Assembly: GCF_000969835.1 (NCBI RefSeq)
Contig: NZ_KQ033913.1
Span: 124,001-188,000 of the forward strand
Direction of reading: 5' to 3'
From: Parabacteroides goldsteinii DSM 19448 = WAL 12034
Lineage (GTDB): Bacteria > Bacteroidota > Bacteroidia > Bacteroidales > Tannerellaceae
Length of the DNA: 64,000 bases
The translations under genes were made by a program, and so were the position numbers. Each line of letters starts with the position of its first letter. The stretch's first letter is position 1. Shown here piece by piece: positions 31,095 to 40,487 of this stretch. Under the pieces are notes generated by a model, which saw only the letters and a program-made list of their open reading frames with translations, searched no databases and was not told the DNA's origin.

Positions 31095-33932
31095 ATGAAG
31101 AAATTATTATCGTTACCGCCCAATTTGGTGAATAGTTTCCACAAGATAGCGAAAGTAAATGTGGATGAATGGTTTTGTACTTCCGACCCGGTAGGGGCAC
31201 GGCTTGGTTCCGGTGGTGGTACAACCTGGTTGATCGAAGCATGCCGGCAAAATGAAGCACCTCAAATATCTGTAAAGGAATGGCTGGCAAAAGAAAAAAG
31301 AATTTTGTTGCATGCCGGAGGTCAAAGCCGGCGGTTACCCGGATATGCCCCGTCGGGAAAGATTTTGACTCCGATACCTGTTTTCAGATGGGCGAGAGGG
31401 CAAAAGTTATCACAAAATCTGCTATCCCTGCAACTTCCTTTATATGAGGAGATCATGCATAAAGCGCCGGATTCACTCCATACCCTGATTGCCAGTGGTG
31501 ATGTGTATATAAGAAACAGTGAGCCGTTACAGGATATTCCGGAGGTGGATGTTGTTTGTTACGGATTGTGGGTCGATCCTGCCTTGGCGACCAACCATGG
31601 TGTGTTTGTGTCGGACCGGCAGACGCCCGATAAACTGGACTTTATGCTTCAGAAGCCTTCTTTGGATGATTTGGGGAAGTTGGCACAGACACATCTTTTC
31701 CTGATGGATATAGGGGTTTGGTTACTTAGCGACCGGGCAATGGAGTTGCTGATGAAACATTCTTATACAGCCGACGGGAAGACTATGAAATCTTACGATC
31801 TGTATTCTGAATTTGGACTGGCATTGGGAGAACATCCCCGTATTGCCGATACTGAACTGAATCAGTTAAGTGTGGCTATTTTACCTTTGGAAGGAGGAGA
31901 GTTTTACCATTATGGCACAAGTCGTGAACTGATCTCTTCCACACTAGCCGTTCAGAATCTGGTACGTGACCAGCGGGCAATTATGCACCGAAAGGTTAAA
32001 CCTCACCCGGCCATGTTCGTGCAGAATGCAGCTATCGATTTGACGCTGACAGCCGAGAACTCTGAGCTATGGATTGAAAACAGTTATATAGGAAAGAATT
32101 GGAAACTGGATAACCGCCATATACTAACCGGTGTCCCGGCAAATAACTGGGAATTGGATCTGCCCTCCGGTGTTTGTATCGATGTCGTTCCGGTCGGTGA
32201 GCAAGACTGGGCTGCACGTCCTTATGGTTTTAATGATCCGTTTAAAGGAGCATCTGACGATGAGAAAACGCTTTTCATGGGATGTCCTGTCATTCAATGG
32301 GGAAAGGATAGGGGAGTAACATTCGAACCTTTTGATGATTTACAGAATGCCCCGTTGTTCCCCGTTTGTAAAAATGTGGACGAATTAGGACTGGTAATAC
32401 GCTGGATGGTTTCCGAACCCGGACTGGAAAATGGCCGTAAGATATGGGAAACTTCCCAGAAAATGTCGGCGAATGAATTATCTGATTATGCGAATCTGGA
32501 TCGGTTGTTTGCCCAACGTGAAAAGTTCCGTTATGCCAACTGGCCGATGCTGGCCGCTAATCACGAGAAAAGTGTCTTCTATCAGTTGGACCTTGCTGAT
32601 GCTGCACGTGAATTTGCCGGTGGAAATCTGGCTTTACCTGAGGTGCTTTCCTCTGAAGTTCCTTTAATGAAACGGATACATAACCGGATGTTCCGGGCTC
32701 GTGTATTGCAACTGGAAGGGAAACCTTATGAAGAGGAACAACAGGATGCTTTTTCATTGTTGAGAGAAGGACTGATCGGGTCTGTTTCCCGTGAAAAACA
32801 ATCTCCTTTCCTGAATGTCTATCGCGATCAGATTGTCTGGGGACGTAGTCCGGTACGTATCGACCTGGCTGGCGGATGGACTGACACACCTCCTTACTGT
32901 ATGTATGCCGGTGGAAACGTGGTTAATGTAGCTATCGAACTGAATGGCCAGCCGCCGTTGCAAGTATATGTCAAGCCATCGAAAGAATATAAAATTATTT
33001 TGCGTTCCATAGACCTGGGGGCTATGGAGGTTGTTTCAACCTGGGATGAATTGCATGATTATAAAAAGATCGGTTCTCCTTTCTCTATACCGAAAGCAGC
33101 GTTAGCACTTGCCGGCTTTGTCCCGGAATTTTCAGCAGAGCATTACCCTTCGCTGGAAGATCAGTTGAAGAGTTTCGGTTGCGGGTTGGAGGTAACTTTA
33201 CTGGCGGCTATTCCTGCCGGTTCCGGACTTGGTACCAGTTCTATCCTGGCAGCAACGGTTCTGGGTGCAATCTCTGATTTTTGCGGTCTGGCCTGGGATA
33301 AAAGTAAGATAGGGTACCGTACATTGATCTTGGAACAATTGCTGACAACCGGCGGAGGCTGGCAGGATCAGTATGGCGGAGTATTGCACGGTCTGAAACT
33401 TTTACAAACAGGAGAGGGATTCAACCAGAATCCTTCCGTGCGCTGGTTGCCGGAATATTTGTTTACAGACCCGCAATATCAGGGCTGTCATTTACTTTAT
33501 TATACCGGTATAACCCGTACGGCAAAAAATATCCTGGCTGAGATCGTGCAAGGGATGTTCCTGAACAGTGGGACCCATCTCCACCTGCTCTCAGAAATGA
33601 AAACACATGCCCTGGATATGTTTGAAGCCATCCAGTGCGGTAATTTTGAAACCTACGGCAAACTTATCGCAAAGACCTGGGAACAAAAGAAAGCACTCGA
33701 TTCCGGAACAAATCCTCCGGCAGTAGAGGCACTTATCACCCAGATTAAAGAGTATGCCTTGGGATATAAATTACCCGGAGCAGGTGGAGGCGGTTATCTG
33801 TATATCGTCGCTAAAGATCCGGATGCGGCCTTACAAATACGCAGACAGCTGACTGCTTCGCCGCATAATCCGAATGCCCGTTTCGTTGAGATGAGCCTTT
33901 CCGATAAGGGGTTGCAGATCAGCCGGTCGTAA
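31095..33932 (+). CDS. fkp: Bifunctional L-fucokinase / GDP-L-fucose pyrophosphorylase
   Basis: From the ATG at 31095 the product has 945 residues and starts MKKLLSLPPNLV, very close to Fkp of Bacteroides fragilis as I remember it; the ATG at 31062 would add 11 residues. The N-terminal pyrophosphorylase part (to about residue 580) has LLHAGGQSRRLPGYAPSGK. The C-terminal GHMP kinase part (about 585-945) has VRIDLAGGWTDTPPY, PAGSGLGTSS and KLPGAGGGGYLY. It turns free L-fucose plus ATP and GTP into GDP-L-fucose for fucosylated capsule and glycoproteins. It is next to the capsule operon but has its own promoter. Confidence 0.97.
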   Translation: MKKLLSLPPNLVNSFHKIAKVNVDEWFCTSDPVGARLGSGGGTTWLIEACRQNEAPQISVKEWLAKEKRILLHAGGQSRRLPGYAPSGKILTPIPVFRWARGQKLSQNLLSLQLPLYEEIMHKAPDSLHTLIASGDVYIRNSEPLQDIPEVDVVCYGLWVDPALATNHGVFVSDRQTPDKLDFMLQKPSLDDLGKLAQTHLFLMDIGVWLLSDRAMELLMKHSYTADGKTMKSYDLYSEFGLALGEHPRIADTELNQLSVAILPLEGGEFYHYGTSRELISSTLAVQNLVRDQRAIMHRKVKPHPAMFVQNAAIDLTLTAENSELWIENSYIGKNWKLDNRHILTGVPANNWELDLPSGVCIDVVPVGEQDWAARPYGFNDPFKGASDDEKTLFMGCPVIQWGKDRGVTFEPFDDLQNAPLFPVCKNVDELGLVIRWMVSEPGLENGRKIWETSQKMSANELSDYANLDRLFAQREKFRYANWPMLAANHEKSVFYQLDLADAAREFAGGNLALPEVLSSEVPLMKRIHNRMFRARVLQLEGKPYEEEQQDAFSLLREGLIGSVSREKQSPFLNVYRDQIVWGRSPVRIDLAGGWTDTPPYCMYAGGNVVNVAIELNGQPPLQVYVKPSKEYKIILRSIDLGAMEVVSTWDELHDYKKIGSPFSIPKAALALAGFVPEFSAEHYPSLEDQLKSFGCGLEVTLLAAIPAGSGLGTSSILAATVLGAISDFCGLAWDKSKIGYRTLILEQLLTTGGGWQDQYGGVLHGLKLLQTGEGFNQNPSVRWLPEYLFTDPQYQGCHLLYYTGITRTAKNILAEIVQGMFLNSGTHLHLLSEMKTHALDMFEAIQCGNFETYGKLIAKTWEQKKALDSGTNPPAVEALITQIKEYALGYKLPGAGGGGYLYIVAKDPDAALQIRRQLTASPHNPNARFVEMSLSDKGLQISRS

Positions 33933-33946
33933 TTCCGACTACAAGA

Positions 33947-33991
33947 ATATGTACTGATCAGAATATTTGCCTGTCTCTGATCAGTACATAT
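33947..33991. repeat. 16-bp perfect inverted repeat after fkp
   Basis: ATATGTACTGATCAGA (33947-33962) and TCTGATCAGTACATAT (33976-33991) flank a 13-base loop. It lies where fkp and the broken wzz converge. There is no T-run on the plus strand. It may be a T-less terminator hairpin or a mobile-element/recombination trace. The right arm overlaps the end of the wzz remnant. Confidence 0.55.
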
Positions 33992-34236
33992 CCGCTTATT
34001 GCTATCAGGTCAAGAAAAATACAACCGATGAGGATCAGTACTTTTTTTGGTGCTGAAGCTTTCAGGGGGACGGAAGCCGGTTCTATAATGGTATAGACCG
34101 GTGTTTGTTCCTGTACCCGTAATTTATCCTGTACCTGTTTTTGTGCTAATGTATTATAGACATTGAATGTCAGTGTCATCTCATTTTTCAACCGTTCTAA
34201 CTCTGTCCGGTAACCATAATTTTCAGTTCTTCTCCG
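33958..34236 (-). pseudogene. Remnant of a second wzz (chain-length determinant)
   Basis: On the minus strand about 93 codons are left. The block NEMTLTFNVYNTLAQK, then VQDKLRVQEQTPVYTIIEPA and a last membrane helix, repeats the C-terminal third of the intact wzz at 62515-63636 with roughly 70-75 percent identity by eye. Upstream, the frame still reads ENYGYRTELERLKNEM, matching SYRTEQERLKNEM of the intact copy. The N-terminal two thirds are absent. An ATG at 34191 gives a 77-codon frame, but it is a fragment. Its orientation is opposite to the intact gene, at the other end of the capsule operon. Confidence 0.85.
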
Positions 34237-34598
34237 AAATGTGTTTTTCTGTAAATCGCAAGATAACAGCCGATTGGTAAAAAATATTAAATAAGTAATG
34301 AATAGAGAATAATTTGTTTTAGCTAATCAGGTCTGCCTTCTTGAATGGTTAAATGAATTGTTTTATGACATGGCATGTTTTTATTGGGGCTGATTTAATA
34401 TTTGATTTATATACCGTATGTCTCTGTAAGTCTGTATACTATGATATATGCGGGTTCTGGACTTTTTGTGTGAATATTGGAAAAAGTAGCTAATAATGAT
34501 TCTCTTTATCACCTTTACAAAGTAGTTTTTTTTGTTAATTTTAAGTGTTAGGTTTTTCATTATACCTTGTTAGGCAAGGGTTAATGATTTTTTTGTAT

Positions 34599-34630
34599 TT
34601 TGTTTGTTCGAAAATTAATGCATACTTTTG
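34599..34630 (+). promoter_or_regulatory. Promoter of the capsule operon
   Basis: TTTG (34599-34602), 20 bases, TACTTTTG (34623-34630) match the Bacteroidales consensus without a mismatch. The predicted leader to the first capsule gene is about 240 bases. Confidence 0.75.
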
Positions 34631-34721
34631 CGGCGGTTAAAAAGGATCATTTTTTTATCAGGGTCGTCGTTGCAGCTATGTGACTGACGAACTTTTTTGT
34701 GTAAAAAATAAACTAGTATTA

Positions 34722-34859
34722 ATGTCCTATCTTTTGATAATCACCTTTCTGGTGATCTATTCCTTGTTCTCTGATCTTGTTAATCCGCAGGTTCTGGTAA
34801 TGGCTGATCGAAAGCTGTTATTAGCTATACCTATGTCTTTCGGAAAATTCCAAAACTAA
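34722..34859 (+). CDS. 45-codon frame in the capsule leader
   Basis: ATG at 34722 opens a 45-codon frame that ends 19 bases before the first capsule gene. The product would begin with a hydrophobic stretch (SYLLIITFLVIYSLF) followed by a short polar tail. It could be a leader peptide or the rest of an older gene. Codon use is not decisive. One arm of the 10-bp inverted repeat lies inside it. Confidence 0.3.
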   Translation: MSYLLIITFLVIYSLFSDLVNPQVLVMADRKLLLAIPMSFGKFQN

Positions 34860-34878
34860 TTTTATTTATACTCTTCCA

Positions 34879-36816
34879 ATGGAAATGAATAATCATTACG
34901 TGGGCTTACAGCGCCTTTTCTCTCGTTTTACCAAAATGAGATATATCAATGGATGGATCATTTTCAGCTTTGACCTGATCATATCTTTAAGTGTTTCATT
35001 AATAGGTGTATTAGGACTATTGTCCTTTCTAGGGGTTTCCTATACTCAGGAAGATATTTTAAAAGGAGGTTTTGCCTCTTTGGTCGGAAGTTTGATTGCT
35101 TTCTTTACTTTTAAGGTCTATCACGGTGTGATCCGTCATTCTACTTTACGTGGTTTATGGAGAATTTGGGGAGTGGCTATATTGAAATCGGTGGTTTTAT
35201 GTATATTACTCCTAGTTCTGAAAGCCTCGTTTACTCCGAAAGTCTATCTGGTCGGATTATTTATCGATTGTGTCCTTACAATGCTAATGTTGGTAACATT
35301 CCGTATTTTTATTATAAACATATATAATATGGCTTTGTTGCAGCTTGGGAAAAAGCGGAAACAAGTATTGGTTTATGGAACGGGAGATGAGAGTGTTATG
35401 ATTGCTTCAACAGCAACAAGGCATATTTTTATGCAAGATTACAGTATTACCGGTTTTCTCACTTTCAATAAACAGAAAAGGAATTTCCGTATAGCAGAAT
35501 TGCCAGTGTATCAGATAGCTTCCCGCGAAGATCTTTTGCGGCTAGTAAACAGAAATTCTTTAGACGGTATACTTTTTCCCAATCTCAAAACTATACAACA
35601 AGAAAAAGATCGGTTGATCCGTTTTTGTGAGCAGATATCTTTGCATACTTTGGTGGTTCCTGAGATGGAAGAGGTCCATAACGGTGCGATAAAACGATCT
35701 ATCCGTGATATAAAGATTGAAGACTTGTTAGGACGTGAAGAAATTCAGATCAACATGCAGGAGATCGCTTGCTTACTTGAAAATAAGGTGATACTGGTTA
35801 CAGGTGCTGCAGGAAGTATTGGCAGTGAGATTTGTCGTCAGTTAGCACATTTCCCTATTTGTAAGTTGATTTGTTTTGATTCGGCTGAAACACCGATGCA
35901 TAATTTGCGTTTAGAGTTGGAAGATAAATTTCCTAACTTGAATTTTGTACCTGTGATAGGAGATGTTCGAAATGGAGACCGGTTGGATTATGTTTTTCGC
36001 AATTGGCATCCTCATATTGTATTCCATGCAGCTGCTTATAAGCATGTACCATTGATGGAGGAGAATCCTTGTGAAGCTGTACGGGTGAATGTTTACGGGA
36101 CTCGGTTGGTTGCAGACGCAGCCGTAAAGTACGGTGTTGAAAAGTTTGTAATGATTAGTACGGATAAAGCAGTGAATCCAACTAATATTATGGGGTGCAG
36201 CAAGCGTTTGGCTGAAATTTATGTACAGAGCTTGAGTTTGGCTATTATAAAAGGTGAAGTACAAGGTAGCACAAAATTTATAACGACCCGTTTTGGCAAT
36301 GTTTTGGGAAGTAATGGTTCTGTCATACCTCGTTTCCGTGAACAGATTAATAACGGAGGACCAGTAACAGTAACCCATCCAGAAATAATTCGTTATTTCA
36401 TGACTATTCCCGAGGCATGTCGATTGGTTTTGGAAGCTGGTACGATGGGGAATGGAGGAGAGATCTTTGTATTTGATATGGGACAACCTGTGAAGATTGC
36501 TGATTTAGCTCAGCGAATGATAGAACTTTCAGGCATGAAAGTAGGGAAGGATATTGAGATAGAGTATACAGGATTACGTCCAGGTGAGAAATTGTATGAG
36601 GAACTTTTGAGTCATAAGGAAAATACGAAGGAGACACCACATCGGAAGATTCGTGTGGCGACTGTCCGTGAATACGAATATAACATAGTCAAGCAATATT
36701 TGGATAGTATAGAAAATAAATCCAGAAGTGTAGATATAATAGAAATGGTGAAAGAAATGAAAGCTTTCGTCCCGGAGTTTAAGAGCCGTAATTCACAGTT
36801 TGAGAGTTTGGATTAA
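34879..36816 (+). CDS. WbpM/PglF/CapD-like UDP-sugar 4,6-dehydratase
   Basis: The 645-residue membrane enzyme has four N-terminal helices (about residues 20-150), a CoA-binding-like middle and a C-terminal SDR domain with VTGAAGSIGSEICRQ (about 305-319), AAYKHVPLMEENPCEAV and STDKAVNPTNIMGCSKRLAE. In the last block Met replaces the usual Tyr, as in FlaA1/PglF/WbpM dehydratases. It probably converts UDP-GlcNAc to the 4-keto-6-deoxy sugar. With the PglE-, PglD- and PglC-like genes at 50418-52775 it would make a bacillosamine-type lipid-linked sugar. It is the first gene of the capsule operon; M3 is an alternative start. Confidence 0.9.
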   Translation: MEMNNHYVGLQRLFSRFTKMRYINGWIIFSFDLIISLSVSLIGVLGLLSFLGVSYTQEDILKGGFASLVGSLIAFFTFKVYHGVIRHSTLRGLWRIWGVAILKSVVLCILLLVLKASFTPKVYLVGLFIDCVLTMLMLVTFRIFIINIYNMALLQLGKKRKQVLVYGTGDESVMIASTATRHIFMQDYSITGFLTFNKQKRNFRIAELPVYQIASREDLLRLVNRNSLDGILFPNLKTIQQEKDRLIRFCEQISLHTLVVPEMEEVHNGAIKRSIRDIKIEDLLGREEIQINMQEIACLLENKVILVTGAAGSIGSEICRQLAHFPICKLICFDSAETPMHNLRLELEDKFPNLNFVPVIGDVRNGDRLDYVFRNWHPHIVFHAAAYKHVPLMEENPCEAVRVNVYGTRLVADAAVKYGVEKFVMISTDKAVNPTNIMGCSKRLAEIYVQSLSLAIIKGEVQGSTKFITTRFGNVLGSNGSVIPRFREQINNGGPVTVTHPEIIRYFMTIPEACRLVLEAGTMGNGGEIFVFDMGQPVKIADLAQRMIELSGMKVGKDIEIEYTGLRPGEKLYEELLSHKENTKETPHRKIRVATVREYEYNIVKQYLDSIENKSRSVDIIEMVKEMKAFVPEFKSRNSQFESLD

Positions 36817-36926
36817 GTGGATTGTTTTGAATAAATAGGTTTGTTGATAATTCATATAACTTTAATATGTCGCATTCAAGCTGTATTATGGCTTGGTTTG
36901 AGACTTATTTTTAATAGAAAAATAGA

Positions 36927-38135
36927 ATGAAAGCATGTTTTATGGGGTTAGGCTATATTGGTCTTCCCACAGCAATTATTGCTGCCAAATACGGTATTCA
37001 AATTTTGGGAGTAGATATTAATTCTGAGATTGTAAAGAAAACTAATCAAGGAAAGTTACATATCATTGAGCCGGGCATGGAGGAGATGCTCCAAGAAGTT
37101 GTGGCCTCCGGTCAGTTGAAGGCTTCTACTACTCCGGAAGTGAGTGATGCCTATTTCATGGTTGTGCCTACTCCTTTCAAGGGAAATCATGAACCCGATG
37201 TTTCTTATGTGGAGGCTGCTACACGTGCCGTGATTCCTTTGTTGAAAGAGGGGGATTTATATGTTATAGAATCTACATCACCAGTGGGAACTACAGATAA
37301 GATGGCGGAGCTGATTTTTGAGTTGCGTCCGGAGTTAAGAGATAGAATCTATATAGCTTATTGTCCGGAACGTGTATTACCGGGAAATGTCATTTATGAA
37401 TTGGTTCATAACGATCGTGTCATCGGTGGGATCAACCCTGAGTCGACGGAGAAAGCGATCGGGTTTTATAGCCAGTTTGTCAAAGGAACCCTGCACAAGA
37501 CAAATGCTAAAACGGCGGAAATGTGTAAGCTGACTGAGAATTCTTCTCGTGATGTGCAGATAGCCTTTGCTAATGAGCTTTCTCTGATTTGTGATAAGGC
37601 GGGAATCAATGTCTGGGAGTTGATAAGTTTGGCGAACAAACATCCTCGTGTGAATATCCTTCAACCTGGATGCGGTGTGGGAGGCCATTGTATTGCAGTA
37701 GATCCTTATTTCATCACGGCAGAATTCCCTATGGAATCCAAGATAATATCCACTGCTCGAGAAATCAATAATTATAAAGCATTCTGGTGTGCTGAAAAAG
37801 TACAAAATGCTATGCTTAAATTTGAGTTGGAACATCATCGCAAACCCTCTGTTGCCATGATGGGATTGGCTTTCAAACCTGACATTGATGATTTGCGTGA
37901 AGCGCCTGCTAAATATATCACAACGAAAGTGATGCAAGGTTGTAACAATGCGGACATATTGGTTGTAGAGCCTAATGTGCAAACACATAATGTATTTAAA
38001 CTTACAGATTATAAAGAGGCTTATGAGAAAGCGGACATAGTCGTTTTTCTGGTTGCTCATTCGGTATTTAAAACTTTGCCTTATAATGACCGGAAGGTAA
38101 TTCTTGACTTTTGCGGAATCTATAAAAATGATTAA
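36927..38135 (+). CDS. wecC: UDP-N-acetyl-D-mannosamine dehydrogenase
   Basis: The 402-residue UDP-sugar dehydrogenase has the N-terminal NAD motif FMGLGYIGLPTA (residues 5-16), YCPERVLPGN, and the catalytic Cys in LQPGCGVGGHCIAVDPYF. A C-terminal UDP-binding domain follows with MMGLAFKPDIDDLREAPA. The WecC subtype (with ICDKAGINVWELI) oxidises UDP-ManNAc to UDP-ManNAcA. The next gene, wecB, supplies UDP-ManNAc, which supports the assignment. A 110-base gap separates it from the first gene. Confidence 0.92.
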   Translation: MKACFMGLGYIGLPTAIIAAKYGIQILGVDINSEIVKKTNQGKLHIIEPGMEEMLQEVVASGQLKASTTPEVSDAYFMVVPTPFKGNHEPDVSYVEAATRAVIPLLKEGDLYVIESTSPVGTTDKMAELIFELRPELRDRIYIAYCPERVLPGNVIYELVHNDRVIGGINPESTEKAIGFYSQFVKGTLHKTNAKTAEMCKLTENSSRDVQIAFANELSLICDKAGINVWELISLANKHPRVNILQPGCGVGGHCIAVDPYFITAEFPMESKIISTAREINNYKAFWCAEKVQNAMLKFELEHHRKPSVAMMGLAFKPDIDDLREAPAKYITTKVMQGCNNADILVVEPNVQTHNVFKLTDYKEAYEKADIVVFLVAHSVFKTLPYNDRKVILDFCGIYKND

Positions 38136-38145
38136 TCGTTGTAGC

Positions 38146-39303
38146 ATGAAGAAAGTAATGTTGGTTTTCGGGACTCGTCCCGAAGCTATAAAAATGGCTC
38201 CTTTAGTAAAGGAATTTCAGAAACATCCCCAAGAGTTCAAAACAATCGTATGTGTCACTGGGCAGCATCGTGAGATGCTTGATCAGGTATTGCGTATATT
38301 TGAAATCACTCCGGATTATGATTTGAACATAATGAAACAGGGGCAGGATTTATACGACGTGACAGCCCGTGTTTTGACGGGTATGCGTGATGTGTTGAAG
38401 GATGCGCAACCGGATGTTGTTTTGGTTCATGGTGATACAACTACATCAACCGCTTCGGCTTTGGCTGCTTTCTATCAACAGATTCCTGTAGGCCATGTAG
38501 AAGCAGGGCTTCGTACTCATGATATTTATAGTCCTTGGCCAGAAGAGATGAATAGGTTGATAACAGGTCGTATTGCCACTTACCATTTTTCTCCAACGCC
38601 GTTAAGCAAGCAGAATCTGTTGAATGAAGGAGTAAAAGCCACTTCTATTATCGTAACTGGTAATACGGTGATAGATGCGCTCTACATGGTTATAGATAAG
38701 ATAAAGAAAGATGAGAAACTTGATGAAGAGTTGGAAGGAATTTTGCGTACTTCCGGTTATGATGTTAATCGTTTGCAGGGGGGAAAGAAATTGGTTTTGA
38801 TAACAGGACATCGGCGTGAGAATTTCGGTGACGGATTTATTTCTATGTGTAAGGCTATTCAGACTCTTACAAAGCGATATCCGGATGTTGACTTTGTTTA
38901 TCCGATGCATCTAAATCCCAATGTTCGTAAACCTATTCATGAAGTGTTTGGCGAAGATTTGTCCAATTTGGGGAATATGTTTTTCATTGAGCCTTTGGAA
39001 TATCTTTCTTTTGTTTATTTAATGGAGAAATCGACTATTGTCTTGACTGATAGTGGTGGCATTCAAGAAGAGGCTCCAGGACTTGGTAAGCCTGTACTTG
39101 TGATGCGTGATACAACAGAACGTCCGGAAGCTTTAGAAGCTGGTACGGTGAAATTGGTAGGAACAGATTATGATAAGATTGTAAATGAAGTTTCTATTTT
39201 GTTGGATGATAAAGTGCGTTATGAGGAAATGAGTAAGGCGGTGAATCCTTATGGGGATGGGAAAGCTTGTACTCGTATTATAAATATGTTTATATCAAAA
39301 TGA
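38146..39303 (+). CDS. wecB: UDP-N-acetylglucosamine 2-epimerase (non-hydrolysing)
   Basis: From the ATG at 38146 the product has 385 residues and starts MKKVMLVFGTRPEAIKMAPL, the standard N-terminus; an earlier ATG at 38104 inside wecC would add 14 residues. Further blocks are GHVEAGLRTHDIYSPWPEE, GHRRENFG and DSGGIQEEAPGLGKPVLVMR. It interconverts UDP-GlcNAc and UDP-ManNAc. The wecC-wecB order gives UDP-ManNAcA for the capsule repeat unit. Its stop overlaps the start of the EpsG-like gene (ATGA at 39300). Confidence 0.95.
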   Translation: MKKVMLVFGTRPEAIKMAPLVKEFQKHPQEFKTIVCVTGQHREMLDQVLRIFEITPDYDLNIMKQGQDLYDVTARVLTGMRDVLKDAQPDVVLVHGDTTTSTASALAAFYQQIPVGHVEAGLRTHDIYSPWPEEMNRLITGRIATYHFSPTPLSKQNLLNEGVKATSIIVTGNTVIDALYMVIDKIKKDEKLDEELEGILRTSGYDVNRLQGGKKLVLITGHRRENFGDGFISMCKAIQTLTKRYPDVDFVYPMHLNPNVRKPIHEVFGEDLSNLGNMFFIEPLEYLSFVYLMEKSTIVLTDSGGIQEEAPGLGKPVLVMRDTTERPEALEAGTVKLVGTDYDKIVNEVSILLDDKVRYEEMSKAVNPYGDGKACTRIINMFISK

Positions 39304-40487
39304 TATATATTGCCGCTTTTACCCTGATTTTCTATGGTTGGATACTGGTTGATTTACAACATTATAGAAAGCTTTTTGCTGTTTGTGTGTATGCAATAAT
39401 TGTATTTCTGATTTTGATTGCAGGATTAAGGTACAGGGTTGGCGGTGATTCTTTGTACTATATAGATACATATACTTCAATGCCTACATGGGAAAATTGG
39501 GAATTTTTTAGTTTTGATGAAGGATACGGTCCATTATGGTATTTATTTTGTGCAATATCTAAAACATTAGGTGAGGATTTTGTATATCTTCAATTGTTAC
39601 ATGCTATAATAGTAAATCTCACATTCTTCTATGTGTTTAGGAAAAAAAGTGTAAATATAATATCTTGTTTCTTAGTATATTTCTTGATATATTATATTTA
39701 TTATAATATGGAGATATTGCGTGAAGCATTAGCTGTTTGTGTATTTTGTTTTAATATATCCAATCTTATAGAGAGAAAATATTTTAGATACTATCTGGGA
39801 TGCGTGTTTTCTATAGGTTTTCATTATTCAGCATTAGTGTTATTGATTTTTCCTTTGTTGAATTACTTATTAAAGATAAAACATGCTAATTTGATATTGG
39901 GAATAGGAGGAGGATTAATTATCTTTATATTCTTTTATATTCTTCCCAATAACTATGTGATTTTTATGGATTTTGTGCCTGTTATAGGTTTGAAATTGAA
40001 ATCTTATTCTACATTAGAAATGAATAATGTGTTGGGCATTTTGTATTATGCAATTTCTTTTATAGCATTTCTTGGTTTTTATTTAATTGCGATTAAAAAT
40101 AAACTTATGGATAAACAGGATAATAATATCATGAAGATGTTACTTTTGTTTTTGTTTTTAGGGGCAATGAATCAAGGATTGATGAGGATTTCAAATTATC
40201 TAATTCCATTTGCAATCCCATATATAGTAAATGTTGGTTATTCTCTGATTTCAATGAAAAAATCGGTTAATAGCAAGATTGTATTTATAGGATGTTTCAG
40301 CTTATTGATATTTCAAAAGAGTTATTATTATATGACTGATACTTCTCATTTAGTAGCTCATACAAGGCAATATGAGTTATGGTATCCTTATGAGTCTGTA
40401 TTTAGTCCAGTTAAGCATTCTGATAGAGAGTTGATATTCTATAACGCCATGTATAATCAATCTATTATAAGGTCAAATAGAGAATAA
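39300..40487 (+). CDS. EpsG-like polysaccharide polymerase (Wzy role)
   Basis: From 39300 the product has 395 residues, with about ten membrane helices. The first loop carries GLRYRVGGDSLYYIDTYTS, the EpsG signature. A Wzy-type capsule polymerase is the best guess because the operon has no other candidate. The start overlaps the wecB stop by 4 bases, and its stop overlaps the flippase start by 1 base. Base composition turns strongly AT-rich from here to about 45180, unlike the flanking wecB and bi-domain oxidoreductase genes, a sign of separate origin. Confidence 0.8.
   Translation: MIYIAAFTLIFYGWILVDLQHYRKLFAVCVYAIIVFLILIAGLRYRVGGDSLYYIDTYTSMPTWENWEFFSFDEGYGPLWYLFCAISKTLGEDFVYLQLLHAIIVNLTFFYVFRKKSVNIISCFLVYFLIYYIYYNMEILREALAVCVFCFNISNLIERKYFRYYLGCVFSIGFHYSALVLLIFPLLNYLLKIKHANLILGIGGGLIIFIFFYILPNNYVIFMDFVPVIGLKLKSYSTLEMNNVLGILYYAISFIAFLGFYLIAIKNKLMDKQDNNIMKMLLLFLFLGAMNQGLMRISNYLIPFAIPYIVNVGYSLISMKKSVNSKIVFIGCFSLLIFQKSYYYMTDTSHLVAHTRQYELWYPYESVFSPVKHSDRELIFYNAMYNQSIIRSNRE

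Larger units (their letters stand above)
34237..34878 (+). other. Long leader and control region of the capsule operon
   Basis: These 642 bases hold no long gene. They contain the promoter (34599-34630), a CCTTG/CAAGG hairpin (34566-34579), an ATCACC/GGTGAT hairpin (about 34741-34756), a 45-codon frame (34722-34859) and a 10-bp inverted repeat TAGCTAATAA (34487-34496) / TTATTAGCTA (34818-34827) that surrounds the promoter. No UpxY-type antiterminator gene, usual in Bacteroides capsule operons, is present. Confidence 0.55.

Noticed and set aside
34566..34579. CCTTG/CAAGG hairpin as a terminator before the capsule promoter
   Set aside because: The stem has only 5 pairs and the T-run begins 8 bases later. 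No plus-strand transcript that needs an end is known there.
37377..38147. 256-codon open frame on the minus strand
   Set aside because: Antisense to wecC; no domain is visible.
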